A stretch of DNA of 64,000 nucleotides. Origin: Metallyticus violacea. Lineage: Eukaryota > Arthropoda > Insecta > Mantodea > Metallyticidae. Below, piece by piece: positions 1 through 12,057 of the stretch (position 1 is the stretch's first letter; each line of letters starts with the position of its first letter). The DNA lies in contig CM060843.1 of the NCBI GenBank assembly GCA_030762175.1, positions 117,248,869 through 117,312,868 of the forward strand, read 5' to 3'. The notes under the pieces are model-generated. The model had not been told where the DNA came from, made no database searches, and saw nothing but the letters and a program-made list of their open reading frames with translations. The translations under genes and the position numbers were made by a program.

Positions 1-590
1 TAAAATTCTTTTTCTTGTAATGTTTTGCAATTCCAGTACAATTAAAGAAAACAACAATACAATACCTCTCATTTCAACATTGTAAGGAATTAAAGTCAAA
101 AGGTCTGAAATGATTATACCAAATGTCGGTCAAGCGATGTATTTTTAGCACAACTAAGGGATAATTTAATTTTTCCTTTTTTTTAGATGTTATCTCCTAA
201 CAAAAGGTACGATGTGACTTTGTGTTTCTGCTGACTACATGTTGCGACTTATAGTAAGAAGTAGCTTTTCTTCTATTCATATGGAAATGTAACATATTTC
301 TGCCATGAGATGGTAGCTAAACTAATGAAATATTCATTCACAAATATCAGCGACAGAGTTGAGGCAGTGCTTCCACATTTCTGTATCTCCACTACTTACC
401 TCAAAGATGAACTCGCCTCGGAAGAACAGCATCTTGTTACTCGAAATATATATATTCCGTCACCAGAATCGAGTACTGTACTTTCAATGTCATCAGGACA
501 GCTGAATTAGTATCGAGATATTTTGGAATGAATGGGAAAAGAAAACAGTTAAAAAGTCATGTAATGTAGCTAAAGTTGAATGAGAGCAGA

Positions 591-592
<2 letters not shown>
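1..592. other. No gene recognised
   Basis: AT-rich unique-looking sequence. Short open frames occur but none has a recognisable motif or splice context. I see no feature that can be supported. Confidence 0.5.
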
Positions 593-627
<35 letters not shown>

Positions 628-643
628 GTTATTATTATTATTA
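593..643 (+). repeat. (ATT)n microsatellite
   Basis: Uninterrupted trinucleotide run of about 16 units with one G interruption. The poly-Asn reading frame on the minus strand across it is an artefact of the repeat. Confidence 0.95.
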
Positions 644-1975
644 TCGTCATCAGCAGCAGCATCATTATCTATCATCCTTTGATTGACCAGCGTTCTGTTG
701 GGATTAAGTGTAGACCCCCCATACTTAAAATGCATAAATAATACATTTCCATTTATTAATACATGGCTTATGTATTACAATCGAATATTTCAATAATTTT
801 GCAGTGAATGAATTAACCTAATGTAAAATTATAAAAATAAATAATTTTCCTTTATACTTATAAAATGAAATAACAGCTACTCTCGGTGCGCAATTTCTTC
901 TTTCTGATTATTGTGAGGTCTTCTAGTAAGCGTTATGTTCCTTATAGGTAGTAGGTGCATTGCTGATTGGGCGGATTAGCCTTGGACTACCAACAGGTCG
1001 CCTTTATGAGTGGAGAGGCGATCAGAGTGGGACTTTCTAAGTATGTACGCTTGGCACTAGCAAGATTATACACATTTCGTCAGTTGTTTTAGGAGTGGTG
1101 TGTTTTTTAAGGTGTTATCCTCGGCAATTTGTGGCCTCTAAAGTTTGCGTTGTGTGTTGAATTTTAACGTAGCATTTAAATTAATTAACTTTATCGCCTG
1201 GGGTTTTATTTCTTTATTACCTATCTTGGTAATATCTCGTTCTACAAAGGACACTGTCTCTCTAACCTTTGTGTATCTTGACTTAAAGTGAAGAAGTGAA
1301 ATTGGGCATTGTTCTCTCTTGACCACTTTAATGAATATCCTTAATACTTCTGTTATTATTTACTGATTTGTGATAGTAAAACGCGCAAAATTTGTTGTAC
1401 AAAAGCAAGTTTTTGAAGTTATTAATCCAAGTGTTCTGTAGCAAATCAGGAAAAAATAAGCAGCACTAACACTTTGGTATAGTTTTCACACCTTGACTTG
1501 ATCAGTTGTATGTCACTATCTGCATCATTTTCACTTTTTTATTATTCTTTTTGTACGGGGATGGCAAGTGCTGGCTAGCAAGATCGTGTCCACGTCTCTT
1601 CCACTACGATGGTCCTGTCAATGTAAGCGTGATCTTCCCTGTCAATGTCCAGCGGTTTCTTGCAAGAGTATAACTATGTCATTGTTAACAGGCGTATTAG
1701 ATACCTAATGGGATAAAGGTTTACGATACCCAAGAAGTCTTTTAACTCTGCAATCAATCCTCCTCCAGCAGAGTTCAATGCTGCAGTATAAAAACGATCT
1801 GCATATGACACATTCACCACGCTATCACGTCCTTGACGAAATACGTACATCCAACACCTCCGATGTGACAAAGTTCCATTTTTTCATAGCATTCTTTAGT
1901 ATTTCTTCCCTGTGACACATGTCTTTAGTATGGTGCTCTTTAATTCCACTACTTCGGTCTATGAGTTCTGAGATA
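644..1975. other. No gene recognised
   Basis: No recognisable repeat, coding segment or RNA. Only short open frames without known motifs. Confidence 0.45.
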
Positions 1976-2229
1976 CAATGGTGTTTTACTCCTGAAGTAC
2001 CACAGGCGATGGATACTGATGATACATGAGATGAAATGATATATTGGGAAAGGATTTTTAATGAAGAAAATGTTCCAGGCCTAAGTTTAGTGTACCTCCC
2101 CTGCCATTTATGAGGACTGAGGAAAACCTGGAAAAAAACCTCAGTCAGAGAGGATGGTCCTGTGGAATTCGAACCCCAGACCTCCCGCTCACGAGTCTGC
2201 GCCTTAACGACCTCGGCCACCCGTGACGG
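1976..2229 (-). mobile_element. SINE-B copy, near full length
   Basis: SINE-B is the family whose head, read 5'-3', has a tRNA-like box A (TGGCCGAGG...TTAAGG) and box B (GGTTCGAATCC), followed by a body with a pyrimidine-rich stretch and a 3' end GGGCGTTAAACACC plus A-run. This copy is inverted: the head lies at the right (box B near 2169, box A near 2214) and the 3' end at the left. Imperfect flanking repeats (AGTTCTGAGATA left, AGCTCTGAAATA right) are probably the aged target-site duplication. Confidence 0.85.
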
Positions 2230-2556
2230 TAGCTCTGAAATAGCGACAAAGGGTATGCTGAAAGGTCTTCCCTTCCTCTGCTATAGAAACGTCAATGCCC
2301 TTAAATGTTAACTATGCAATGTGGCGAATGTATTGCCAAAATATGTCTAGAACTTAATTTTCTGCCTATATTAATAGGATCTTCATCGAAATTGTCTTTT
2401 GAACTTCCCAACAATTACTCATTTACATTTATTCTCACGTACATGAAAAACATTGCAGTGACCACTGATAGCCATCCTACAACTACAGGCTTAACTCGTG
2501 TCTTTTTTGTTTACGGAGGGGCATTCTCACTGCAAAATTGAGCATTCTTGAAAATA

Positions 2557-2672
2557 GACTTCCTTCGGAAGGGAAGTAAAGCTGCGGGTTTCATGTCGTA
2601 GATTTACGGAACGAGGACCTCAATCCTGAAAGAAGAGGCCTCTGCACAAAATGTTTCGGCCATTTCACACTG
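2557..2672 (+). mobile_element. SINE-A fragment (middle of body)
   Basis: Carries the SINE-A body hallmark TTCCTTCGGAAGGGAAGTAA and the following segment, diverged. The tRNA-like head and the 3' tail are both missing, so this is an old truncated copy. Confidence 0.75.
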
Positions 2673-4023
2673 TTCGCTCAGATCCTCAGAACAAAAAAGC
2701 AATCAAGTTTACCGTATAAGATCCCAAAGACTAGTAACTCTTAATTGGTCTGATATCCAAAAGGTTTATTGAAGTAAAGTGGTGTCCGACAGTAAGACGT
2801 ACAATCGTTCAGTTGTACTATTGGCAAGTTCATAAGCTACCAAGCCTCTGTGAGCTTTATTAGTAAGAAGGTATATTATGCTATTTTCTCTCTTTCCTTT
2901 TTCCGTTTTATTTTAAAAGTCATTCTGTCTACTGTTATATTTTAGAGAATTCGGAAGAATGGCCAGTGACATCAATGTCAATTTTGACGGATATTCTCTG
3001 ACACTGAAACGATCTTTACGGCCGCCCTAAAATATAACAATAATAGGTATGTGGCAAATTCAATCATATATTTTGTACATTGTAATTAGCAAGTAATATA
3101 AATAATATGTATATATGTGTCGTTAGGTTAACTTTAATGTGTGTATTGTACGTCGACAAAAGAGAAACTTCTCTGATGAAAATGCTTACGGTAGTCTGGA
3201 CATGCCAAAGAGGCAATAAAACCCGCTATACAAAAGGAGAGTAAAATTCAAGGAGATTAGTGTTGTGCCTAGTTGTACCTTTTTTTAAAAGACCTTCCGT
3301 TGGCGAGTGTTAATAAAGCCAAGGCCTTTTAAATACGTTAAGCGGAATTAACTTTTAGTTGTTAGTACACTTAACTTTAAACCAAACAATGTGAATAATT
3401 GTTTTAAACTTGCAAATATTAACGGGCGACTGGTGTTGGCAGGTGAATTTAAACCAACCAACAGTAGACCTATATTGTGAATTTTTAAAGCAAGAAGCGT
3501 GACTTGCGCTGGTTTGTGTGAACTCCTTTGGGGTAGTCAAGGCAACGTTTAGTTTTATTTGAATCGAGTATTAAGGAGGCTTTTGCTCCGTTGGGGCAAG
3601 CAGTTCTCAGTTGACGTAAGAAGTTTTCAGTTTCACATGTGGCGAGAGACATTTGTTGTCTTTCTAATTGCAACGCAAGCACTCAGTTGTAAGATCTACA
3701 AGTCGCGACACTCATCTTGAAGTCTTGTATTCTGCGGCGACGAGTGCGCTGATTTTCAAGTTCTATGCTCCGCGACACACACAATACTCAAGTTCCACTC
3801 GCGGCGGCTAAGTGTATCGAACGCAAAATGCCAGAGGACGCGAAAGATATATATGTTATGACGCATCGCATAGTTATTAATACTGCTGATCTCCTATCCC
3901 AGTTCTGTGAGTACAAAACAACAAAATAGCAGAATATCACCCTAAGAAATTGTTGTCTTTGAAGCTTGGGCAACAACAACTCTGAAGCGATAATTAATCA
4001 CTAACGATAAACCGCTTCATAAT
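2673..4023. other. No gene recognised; possible LTR-derived sequence in right part
   Basis: No coding segment recognised. The part from about 3500 to 4020 is less AT-rich than its surroundings and lies directly before a primer-binding-site-like motif, so it might be the R-U5 part of an old LTR. No second LTR was found. Confidence 0.25.
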
Positions 4024-4041
4024 TGGCGACCAACCTGACGC
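4024..4041 (+). other. Primer-binding-site-like motif (possible LTR retrotransposon leader)
   Basis: TGGCGACCAACCTGACGC follows a sequence ending in TTCA a few bases earlier, the usual arrangement at the 3' edge of a 5' LTR in Gypsy-like elements (TGG pairs with a tRNA CCA end). No gag or pol remains downstream and no partner LTR was seen, so this is only a hint. Confidence 0.2.
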
Positions 4042-4888
4042 CGCCTACAAAACCGCTTCAACATCCACATCTCATCTCCTTTCTCGGTAAAACGGTAAAA
4101 CTAAATCTTTTTTTAAGCAGCAGAAGGTTCCTTAAAAAGCAAGAGGAAAACATGACAAAATAATAGTTCCAGATTATCAGCCAAAAGATTGCTACATTTA
4201 TATCCATTGTTTATAATCTGGGAATAATTGATTTTCTTTGTTCTCTCTAAAACAGCTGTAATCAATTAATATGCCACGGAACTCAGGAAATCCTCCCAAA
4301 GGTTCACAATACATTATATTACCTTGAACAGTCTTTATTCTGACTGCGTAGAAAAGTATGATACAGATTTCCTGGATTATTAAAGAAGATCATGTAAGTG
4401 ATGATGCTTATCATATTATCTGTGTGATAAAAGCATTCTCTGACTCATTTATCTGAAATATAAATATAGAAACTGTTTGGAAAACGTAAAATCAAAAGTC
4501 AGAATATAAATGTGTCCCATTTCATGGCTTGCAAGTGCACCATCATCATCTCTCTTGTTTTGGCATCATACGTTGACACTAATGATATATCAGTTTTATA
4601 CACTTTTTGAGTCTAATATTATAATAATGCTTGTGTAAGATTTCAAAATATTTTAAAAATGCATTTAATTGTTTTATATCTTTAAACTATATAAATCAGT
4701 GATGAACCATTTTAAAAACATATTAGACGTGACAATTTAAGATTTTAAACACACAGTTAAATCCTAAGCGCGTACGCGACAGCGAAAGATCTTTAACTGG
4801 TGTTCGCGGGCACGGGAAGTTTGCTAAAGCACTCTAAAACCTCTTGGCAAATCCGTTGATGATGAACTTGCCCCTCTAGTTTTGTCAT

Positions 4889-5181
4889 TTTTTATTGCTT
4901 TATTTATGGACGCTCTATAACATTTCAGGTCATCAGCGTCCCATTCAACTTAGGGTGTGAAACGGCCGACTAATTTTGCTCAGACGCCTCTCTTTCAGGC
5001 TTGAGGTTCTTTTTCGTGCCGTAAATGTACCACACGGGACCCACGGCTTTACTTCCCTTCCGAAGGAAGCCATACTTAGGATTTTTACGCCCGAAAAAAT
5101 CCATCGGCCCTGGCCGGGTTTAAACCCGCGATCTTGGGTTTAGGAGGCAAGTGTGGTAACCACTACACCACCAGGACGGAC
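4889..5181 (-). mobile_element. SINE-A copy, full length with target-site duplication
   Basis: SINE-A, read 5'-3', has a head resembling tRNA-Arg(CCT): box A TGGTGTAGTGG, an anticodon-region match CTTGCCTCCTAA, box B GGGTTCAAACCC; then a conserved body with TTCCTTCGGAAGGGAAGTAA and a 3' end GAGCGTCCGTAAATAAA. This inverted copy is complete. The 11-bp direct repeat AGTTTTGTCAT flanks it at 4878-4888 and 5182-5192, a clear target-site duplication from LINE-driven retrotransposition. Confidence 0.95.
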
Positions 5182-5192
5182 AGTTTTGTCAT

Positions 5193-7436
5193 GCCATCAT
5201 CCGACACCGATAATATTCAGTGCTTGGGAAACAAAACAGGCAGTGGCATTGAAACTATGGACCTTGCAGCAGTACATAAAGCAAATCATCGTATTTTTCT
5301 GAAAGTGAATTTATTGGGAAACCTGTCCGGAATTAGGGAATTGCTTTAGCGTAATTAATTTATAGCGCAATACAATAATCAATTGGATTATTGTTTCTGC
5401 GAAGATATTGAAGATCAATTAATTTTTTAAATTCACGAAATGAACATGTAATTTTATTACCTTTCATGTACATGATAATAAAAATATTGTGCCGTCAGTA
5501 ATATTTTAAAGGGGAGGGGATAAAAAGTTAAATGTAAAATGAATTTCTCAAAGCAGTGCTCACAACTACAGGCAAGTTTGGACATAAATGAAAAACAAAT
5601 TATTCATATCTCAACAGATCGGTCTCCTATTTAATTGATAAGTTAGGACATTTTTATAAAATTAAATTAGAAACCGACAGTTGCACTAGTTTCCATGCTA
5701 TGTAATGCATGCAATGGATATCAGTTATTATAAAGATAGTAAATATGATTATGTCATCTGTTCTGAGCCACAGATAGTTTCAGAACATTTTGAAGGATGT
5801 GGATTTTGACCATTGAGATATTTCACATTACAATCAAGTAATATGGCTTAGTATTGAGGTATATTTAAATATTCATTTTCCCCAGGTTTCCATATAATAA
5901 AATTTTCGAAATACAACAAAGGATTTGAACATCTAAAGAAATATTACATTTGAAACTTAGATTCCGTAACTGACAACATAAAGATTAAACATTTTAAATA
6001 TTCTCCTAATGGGGAAAAAAATTACACGGATCCAAAATAAAAAAACTTTTCCCTTATTTTTTAGAAATTTATTTAAACTATTGTTCACATTTTTGCATTC
6101 AGCTGGACAGCCTATTTTTTGGTTTAAAATTTTTTAAAAATTCGCATTTCAATCTCAACAGGTAACATTCAGCATAATGATGAAAGCTTCATTTTTCTTG
6201 GTTGTTGCTTTGCCTAACTTACAATGGAAGAGAAGTTTCTTAAAGGATACGCTGAATCTTCCTAGCATTGCGACTGAGTTCATAAAGGACGAATAGTGTG
6301 CAAAACATCACAGAAAATAACAATAAATACATGAAAAAGTAATATAAGAGGAAGGCAAGAAATAGTGGAAAAGGGTACACTACAAAAAATAAAAACGTGT
6401 GAAACTAAAAGCACGAATGGACATGAACAATATATGGTCACCATACCTGAGAATGTATAATGCATTCCTATCTGATATGGAATATAAAAATATGCCTGAA
6501 AAATATAATAAATGAGGATCAATTTATGTTTGTTACATTAATTTATTAAAATATTGTAGATTAATCTCTGCAATACAAGACAAATCTATTCTAGAAATAA
6601 ATTGAGCTGTAACTATTAATGAGTAGCTTATTGTTATTTATTATTCCAGCTATTGCTCAAAATAAAACAGAAATTTCATGTTCTCTCAAAATGGACAAGT
6701 GCGGGAAACATAGAAACAGATCTGTTGCCTGTAAATAGAAGTTAGAAACCATATGTAAGTCTCGTTACAGCATTTCAGAAAATCTCAATAAACAATACAT
6801 ACTCAATGTGGGATCAATTGAAAAAATTTGTGTATTATATGCTCAAAGAATAATGAGTCTGGGACTGATTCTCTCAAATTGCAAGAATACTGAAAAACAT
6901 TTAACATAGGGTACAAAATGCCTCGAAATGATGCATGTAAAGTTTGTGATAAAGTTGGGAATAATTACACAGCTAGTCATTAAAATTGCAATGCCCATTA
7001 GAGAATTATTAAAGCAACCCCAATTTTCTCAGAGGTAATGAGTATGACTCCTCGAAAACTTGCAACAATACCAGCAGGAGTCTGAATTTGACCAAGGGAA
7101 AAGTAAGATCCCGTCAAACAACCCAACGAGAAGGTATTGGAGCTACCGAATGTTGTTTATAAAAAATATCCATAGCAGAAGAAGGGTCCTTTATGCGACA
7201 CATTAGTCATTGCAACTGACTTAAACGGGCTCTGCCTAAACCTATGATTGCAACCGAGGTTGTATTTTATTTGCGATAAATATGAACTCATAATGTTGGA
7301 ATCTATATTTGTATCATAAACGATCATTTGTATGTGTTGAAGGACCTCTTCAAAATAATTGGTGACAAGAGAAAATTTTTAGTTTACTTTTGTGGAACCC
7401 AATAAAGAGTTTGCCAATTTTGAGTTTATGGATATA
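5193..7436. other. No gene recognised
   Basis: Very AT-rich DNA without recognisable coding segments, tandem arrays or mobile-element ends. Confidence 0.45.
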
Positions 7437-8717
7437 CGAGGTAGATCCACAAGTTTCCGGCTTACCATTTTCTAGGCATGATAAAGACAAAAACTATCTT
7501 TCACTTTTCAATATAGTTATCTTTATTGCAATTTATTTCTCACTTCTTTGATTGAATCACATTTCAATCCCCCTCCCAAAATAGTCAGAAGTCTTGTCTG
7601 CAAAATGGGCATTAACAGCATACATCACTTCGTAGTCACATTTAAATTTCCTTCCTCGAAGGTCCTTCTTGAGTTTTGAAAGGAGGAAATAGTCACTGGG
7701 AGCTAGATTTGGGCCGTAGGGTGGATGGTAGATCTCATTGAAGTCGAATTTCTTCACAGCTTCCTTTGCAACAAGAGCTGTGTGAATAGGCGCGTTGTCA
7801 TGAAGAAGAAGCACAACACCACTCAGCTTTCCTCGCCTTTTCTCTTTGATGGAAGCACGTAATCTGTGCAGTGGGCCAGCATAGTACTCCCCATTTACTG
7901 TGAATTTGAAGTCAATGAAGAGTAGTCCTTCACAGTCCCAAATGATTGTGGCAATAATTTTCTTGGTTGACTGAGTGACCTTGGCCTTTAAAGGCGGTGC
8001 TTCGCCAGGTTTACGCCAATCCATTGATTCTCTTTTGGACAAGGGATCATAGTAGAGGACCATAGTTTCATCTCCTGCAACAATGATTTGCAGAACTTCT
8101 CTCTTTTTACCACGGCAGAGCTCCAAAAATGCCTGACAATAGATGACTCGTTGCTGCTTTTGGACTGAGGAAAGAAGTCTAGACATCCAACTTGCACTAA
8201 CATTATTCTTGTTTAAATGTTCATGAATAATTCTAACTGTTGCTTTAGAAAGATTCCAACCTTGCTGTTAATTCTGTCACTTTGAGCCTCCGATATTCCA
8301 AAAATTCTTCTTCCACGAGAGCGATGTTTTCAGGAGTGAGCACGTTCTAAGGGCCTATTGCACGCTCTTCGTTCTCAATTCTTTCTCGATCCTTTCGAAA
8401 AAGTTTGGCCTCTTCTTCTACAGCAGGATATGAGGGGGATGCTTCCCCATATACGCCGTCCAATCACTGTTTAATTTCATTTGGAGTAAGTTCTTCTTTT
8501 GCGAACAACTTAATAACAGGTCGATATTCCATTTGAACGTGTCACAATCTTGTACACTTACCTTCTTTATGAAAATATATCTGAACAACTGAACACAGCG
8601 GAACGGAAGTTACAGGTGCAATTATTTGTTTAATAGATAAGGTGTGACACCAGATAAGGGTTTTGTGAAGGCTATAATCCTTATCGGCGGGGCTGGAAAC
8701 TTATGGACCTGCCCTCA
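7437..8717 (-). mobile_element. Full-length degenerate mariner transposon (DD34D)
   Basis: About 1.28 kb, the usual mariner size. Imperfect terminal inverted repeats of about 27 bp lie at 7437-7463 and about 8690-8717 (shared core AAGTTTCC, with TCCACAAG on one side and TCCATAAG on the other). TA dinucleotides flank both ends (7435-7436 and 8718-8719), as expected for Tc1/mariner target duplication. The element contains one transposase frame on the minus strand. This is the best preserved autonomous-length transposon in the window. Confidence 0.95.
7494..8532 (-). pseudogene. mariner transposase pseudogene
   Basis: Transposases of this family bind the element's ends and cut and paste it in the nucleus. 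The ancestral frame starts at ATG 8532 (protein begins MEYRPVIKLFAKEE, typical mariner N-terminus) and ends at TAG 7494-7496; 1039 bp equals about 345 codons plus one extra base, the family's normal length. The N-terminal HTH region keeps SKATVRIIHEHL. The catalytic triad is visible in the open 209-codon part: GDE in AGDETMVLYYDP, HDNAPIHT, and LAPSDYFL, with 34 residues between the second and third Asp (DD34D). Lesions: TGA at codon 23 (8464-8466), TAG at codon 62 (8347-8349), a one-base frameshift near 8260-8270, TGA at 7557-7559 and TAA at 7533-7535 in the C-terminal tail. It cannot make active transposase. The third motif reads YGPNLAPSD instead of the common YSPDLAPSD. Confidence 0.93.
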
Positions 8718-8719
8718 TA

Positions 8720-9465
8720 TATACACACTCTAAAACAGATGAGCTCAACTGATTAAAATGCTAAGAAGTAGAACCTATTTCTAGTAGTGGAAACAGTTGC
8801 GAGACTATAAATTTGATACACACTAGTGAGCTTTGTAAGTTATAGAGTACAGACAGGAACAGCAATAGTCAGAAGATGTAAACACAATAAGGGAGTTAGC
8901 ACATTGCGCTGTATCTAGTTCAGTGCAAGAATACCATGGCTGTACTATTAGTAAGTCAACAAAAGTCGATTTATTTCCAGAAAAATTACAAGAGTCATGC
9001 CTTGTAAACTGGAGATAGCGTGGGGACGGATGAAAGCATGGCAGAGAGATGATGAGAACTGTTTAGTAAACATGTCATGACTGTAAGACTTTTCTGGGAT
9101 TAACATACTCTACGTCTCTCAAAAATATATTTTGAAATCTTGGGCTAAATGCATGAGTTAGTTGCCACATCTAATTCAACAAAAACATGCATAAACAAAA
9201 TAAAATACATTGTTCAATAGTAATCTTTTATCTTAAACTATTTCATGAAGGGAAAATGTACTTCACATTTTAAGTTTAAAAAACGATGCAAAAATTAAAC
9301 CGACAAACTTTCAGAGTCTTCTGTATACCAAAATAAACTTGGTTTTATAGTACAGTTTTTTGAAACCATTCTTCAGATGTAGTGACTGCTCAAAGTTCAC
9401 ATTTTGATCCTCTGCAGTACTTGTTTTCTAATAGCTGGAGTGATCTAACAGATCACTCTTGTGAT
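8720..9465. other. No gene recognised
   Basis: Unique-looking AT-rich sequence between the mariner and a truncated SINE. Confidence 0.45.
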
Positions 9466-9712
9466 CAAACCCGGCCAGGATCGATGGATTTTTTCGGAGC
9501 GTAAAAATTCTAAGTATGGCTTCCTTCGGAAGGGAAGTAAAGTCATGGGTCCCGTGTCGTACATTTACGGTACGAAAAAGAACCTCAAGCCTGAAAGGAG
9601 AGGCCTCTGAGCAAAATTTGTAGGCCGTTTCACCCCTGAATTGAATGAGACGCTGAAGACCTGATATGTTAAAGAGCATCCGTAAATAAATCCAATAAAT
9701 AAATAAGACATG
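9466..9712 (+). mobile_element. SINE-A copy, 5'-truncated
   Basis: Begins at about box B of the tRNA-like head (ATCAAACCCGGCC) and continues through the whole body to the 3' end AAATAAATCCAATAAATAAA. The 5' half of the head including box A is absent, so it lacks an internal promoter. Confidence 0.88.
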
Positions 9713-10837
9713 CTTTGTACGTAAAGTTCAGTGAACTACAACCGGCGAGAGTGCAGCACAGCCTCTTTATCAAGATATTTGGGTCGACATTTCCTAAATC
9801 ATTCGCCGTTTGCTGTTGTGAAACAATATCTGCGTGAGACCGGATCATTACCTAGAGAGAGACGAGAACTCACAGTAAAAGCTGTGCACTTCGACAGTGA
9901 TATACTGGCGAACAAGTTGATTATTGCAGCAAGCTCGACTTGTTTTAAAAGTATTGCTAGTATATTGCGCATACAGGAGATACAGTAATTTATTTCAACT
10001 TATACGTCAGAAGTGTGTAAGGTAGATATTGCAAAGTAGCTCAAAGGTCACACCAAAAGCACTTTTCTTTTTCCTTCTTGAAGGCAGCCGCACGCCAAGA
10101 TACGTGTGAACTAAGTAGAGAGATTGTGTTGAAAAATAATACAGATATTTCTCTAAGTAACCTTGAAAAATTGTTATAAGATCCTGTTATTTAATGACTT
10201 TCCACCGGACATAGCTTAAATTCTGAGATAAAAAGTATTACAAAGAATTGCTTATCCGTTAGCAAGGTTGTCATTTAAATTTCTCTCCTCTAGTAAAGTT
10301 TTGAAAATTTCCGTTCGAATGCGAGATCAATTATGAATTTCTCTCGTAAATTACACATACTGAATAGGCGAATAAACGGAACAAGGGGAACCTTCTTCTA
10401 TCTCTTCACGTCTGAATTATACTCCTCGACTTACTGGCTTGCAATTAATGGATTTACCGCGAGTGTCAGCTAAAGTTTAATTAAAAGCAATCACCAAGCT
10501 GTTAAACCTATCTTGAAACTCTAGGTATTTCAGAAGCATTTTAGGATTTTAATTGCTTTCTCCTTGTCAACATATTTGGCTTGCAGAAAGATTTCCAATA
10601 TTCTTGCCATTCTAGTAGATTTTCCACAGAAGGCTGGAATAGAAAAATTACAAATAAATAAATTTTGTAATTAGCTTTACTTTCAAGAATCTAATAATTC
10701 TGAAACATTTTTCTTTCTCTGGGACTATCAACTGACGATAAGATGGTCTGTTGGTCTGCCACTACTTCGAAATTACATATAAAACAATAAGAGTTTGCAC
10801 TGCCAATTATTTTTTAAAGTACATATTTATTGTAACT
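9713..10837. other. No gene recognised
   Basis: Contains an 85-codon open frame (9731-9988, plus strand) with no motif I recognise. Otherwise featureless. Confidence 0.4.
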
Positions 10838-11325
10838 TTCGAGGGATTATTAACTGCACATATACTAGTAGAATAAAAAATAAATTGAACATCTGTAGAA
10901 ATGTTTATTACAGAGGAAATGGAACCTTTTACAGAACACTACCTTCAAAGTAAGTTCCTTGGGCAGTGACACACTTCTACCATTTTTAAACCAATCCTGC
11001 AGTTCATTTTTGGTCACTTCCTCCAGAGCGCGCATAGTAAACTCTTTTCTTTGCCCCTCCAGACGAAGCAAACCTCGCCCTTGGTTTTTTACTTTCGGAA
11101 AAGTTAGTAATCAGCTGGAGCAAGATCTGGAGAATACGGAGGATGAGGAAGAACAGGTATATGACACTTTGCCTTCACCTAGAGCGCGACCGGTGTGGGC
11201 TTTGTTATGATGGAGAAACCAATTCTTTCCTTGCCACAAATTAAGTCTTTTTCTTTGCACTGCAACACGAAAATGTCCAAGAATGACAGCTTTGACAGGT
11301 GTGATTTCGAAATGTACCTAGCCTA
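10838..11325 (-). pseudogene. mariner-like transposase, C-terminal relic (second family)
   Basis: Read on the minus strand in shifting frames, it gives in order: GHFRVAVQRKRLNLWQGKNWFLHHNKAHT (the second catalytic motif, normally HHDNAPAHT), then PVLPHPPYSPDLAPADY followed by a stop (third catalytic Asp present), then FPKVKNQ, then a C-terminal helix region (TMRALEEVTKNELQDWF). The catalytic Asp of the second motif is lost or frameshifted. The N-terminal half is absent. This family differs from the 7.4-kb mariner and shares its 3' part with the relic at 20.6 kb, including the downstream segment CGAGG...GATTATTAAC. Confidence 0.85.
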
Positions 11326-11697
11326 ACCTTCTATGTTAGGAGCTCACGATCCATCACTACTGCTCCTGCGCAGCCGCAGTCTGCCATACGCCTGGGAGCA
11401 TATACTGTGTTCTACTAAGGTTAGGCAGAAAAGTTGCCTGTGTAGCACTGAGAAATCAGATACTTTTTGTTTCTTTTTTACTCCCTTGGTGTGTAATAGC
11501 CAGAATTACAAGGCTTTTCACCTTAGCACAAATTAAGTAATAAAAAGACAATACCAGGAAAAACAAACCTTGATTTCAGTATTAGGATATTGTCATGGGA
11601 CAAAGAGAAGAGCATAGTTTAAATGCTTTCCAGGTGATGCTTACAACGTATGCTTTGCCTGAGATGAAACATGCCACTTAAGAGATGCTATCGAACA

Positions 11698-12007
11698 CTC
11701 AAAGTATGCACCGCCACAGGTGGCCGAGGTTGTTAAGGGGCGGACTGGTGAGTGGGAGGTCTGGGGTTCGAATCCTGCCAGGATCGTCCTCTCTGACTGA
11801 GGTTTTTTCCAAGTTTTCCTCAGTCATCATAAATAGCAAATGCTGGGGAGGTACCCTAAACTTAAGCTTGGAGCCTGTCCTTCCTTAAAATAATTCTTTC
11901 CCATCATCATGAGCGTTTCATCTCATGTATAATTAGTGTCCACCGCCGTGGTGCCTCTGTAGTAAAAACGGGCGTTAAAACACTATTAAAAAAATCTCAA
12001 AGTATGC
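11698..12007 (+). mobile_element. SINE-B copy, full length with target-site duplication
   Basis: The element proper spans 11710-11995 with box A and box B in the head (box B GGTTCGAATCC near 11765) and the 3' end GGGCGTTAAAACACTATTAAAAAAA. A perfect 12-bp direct repeat CTCAAAGTATGC flanks it at 11698-11709 and 11996-12007. It is the cleanest full-length SINE-B of the window. Confidence 0.95.
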
Positions 12008-12037
12008 TACCAGAAATGTGAAAGTGAACTATTAAAA

Positions 12038-12057
12038 TTATATATATATATATATAT
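12038..12057. repeat. (TA)n microsatellite
   Basis: Short uninterrupted TA run. Confidence 0.9.

Noticed and set aside
5104..5180. tRNA gene (and similar heads at 22.7, 32.3 and 56.3 kb)
   Set aside because: These are heads of SINE-A copies with mutated stems and are attached to the repeat body, not functional tRNA genes.
9731..9988. 85-codon open frame as a gene
   Set aside because: No recognisable motif, no start context, and the length is within chance expectation.
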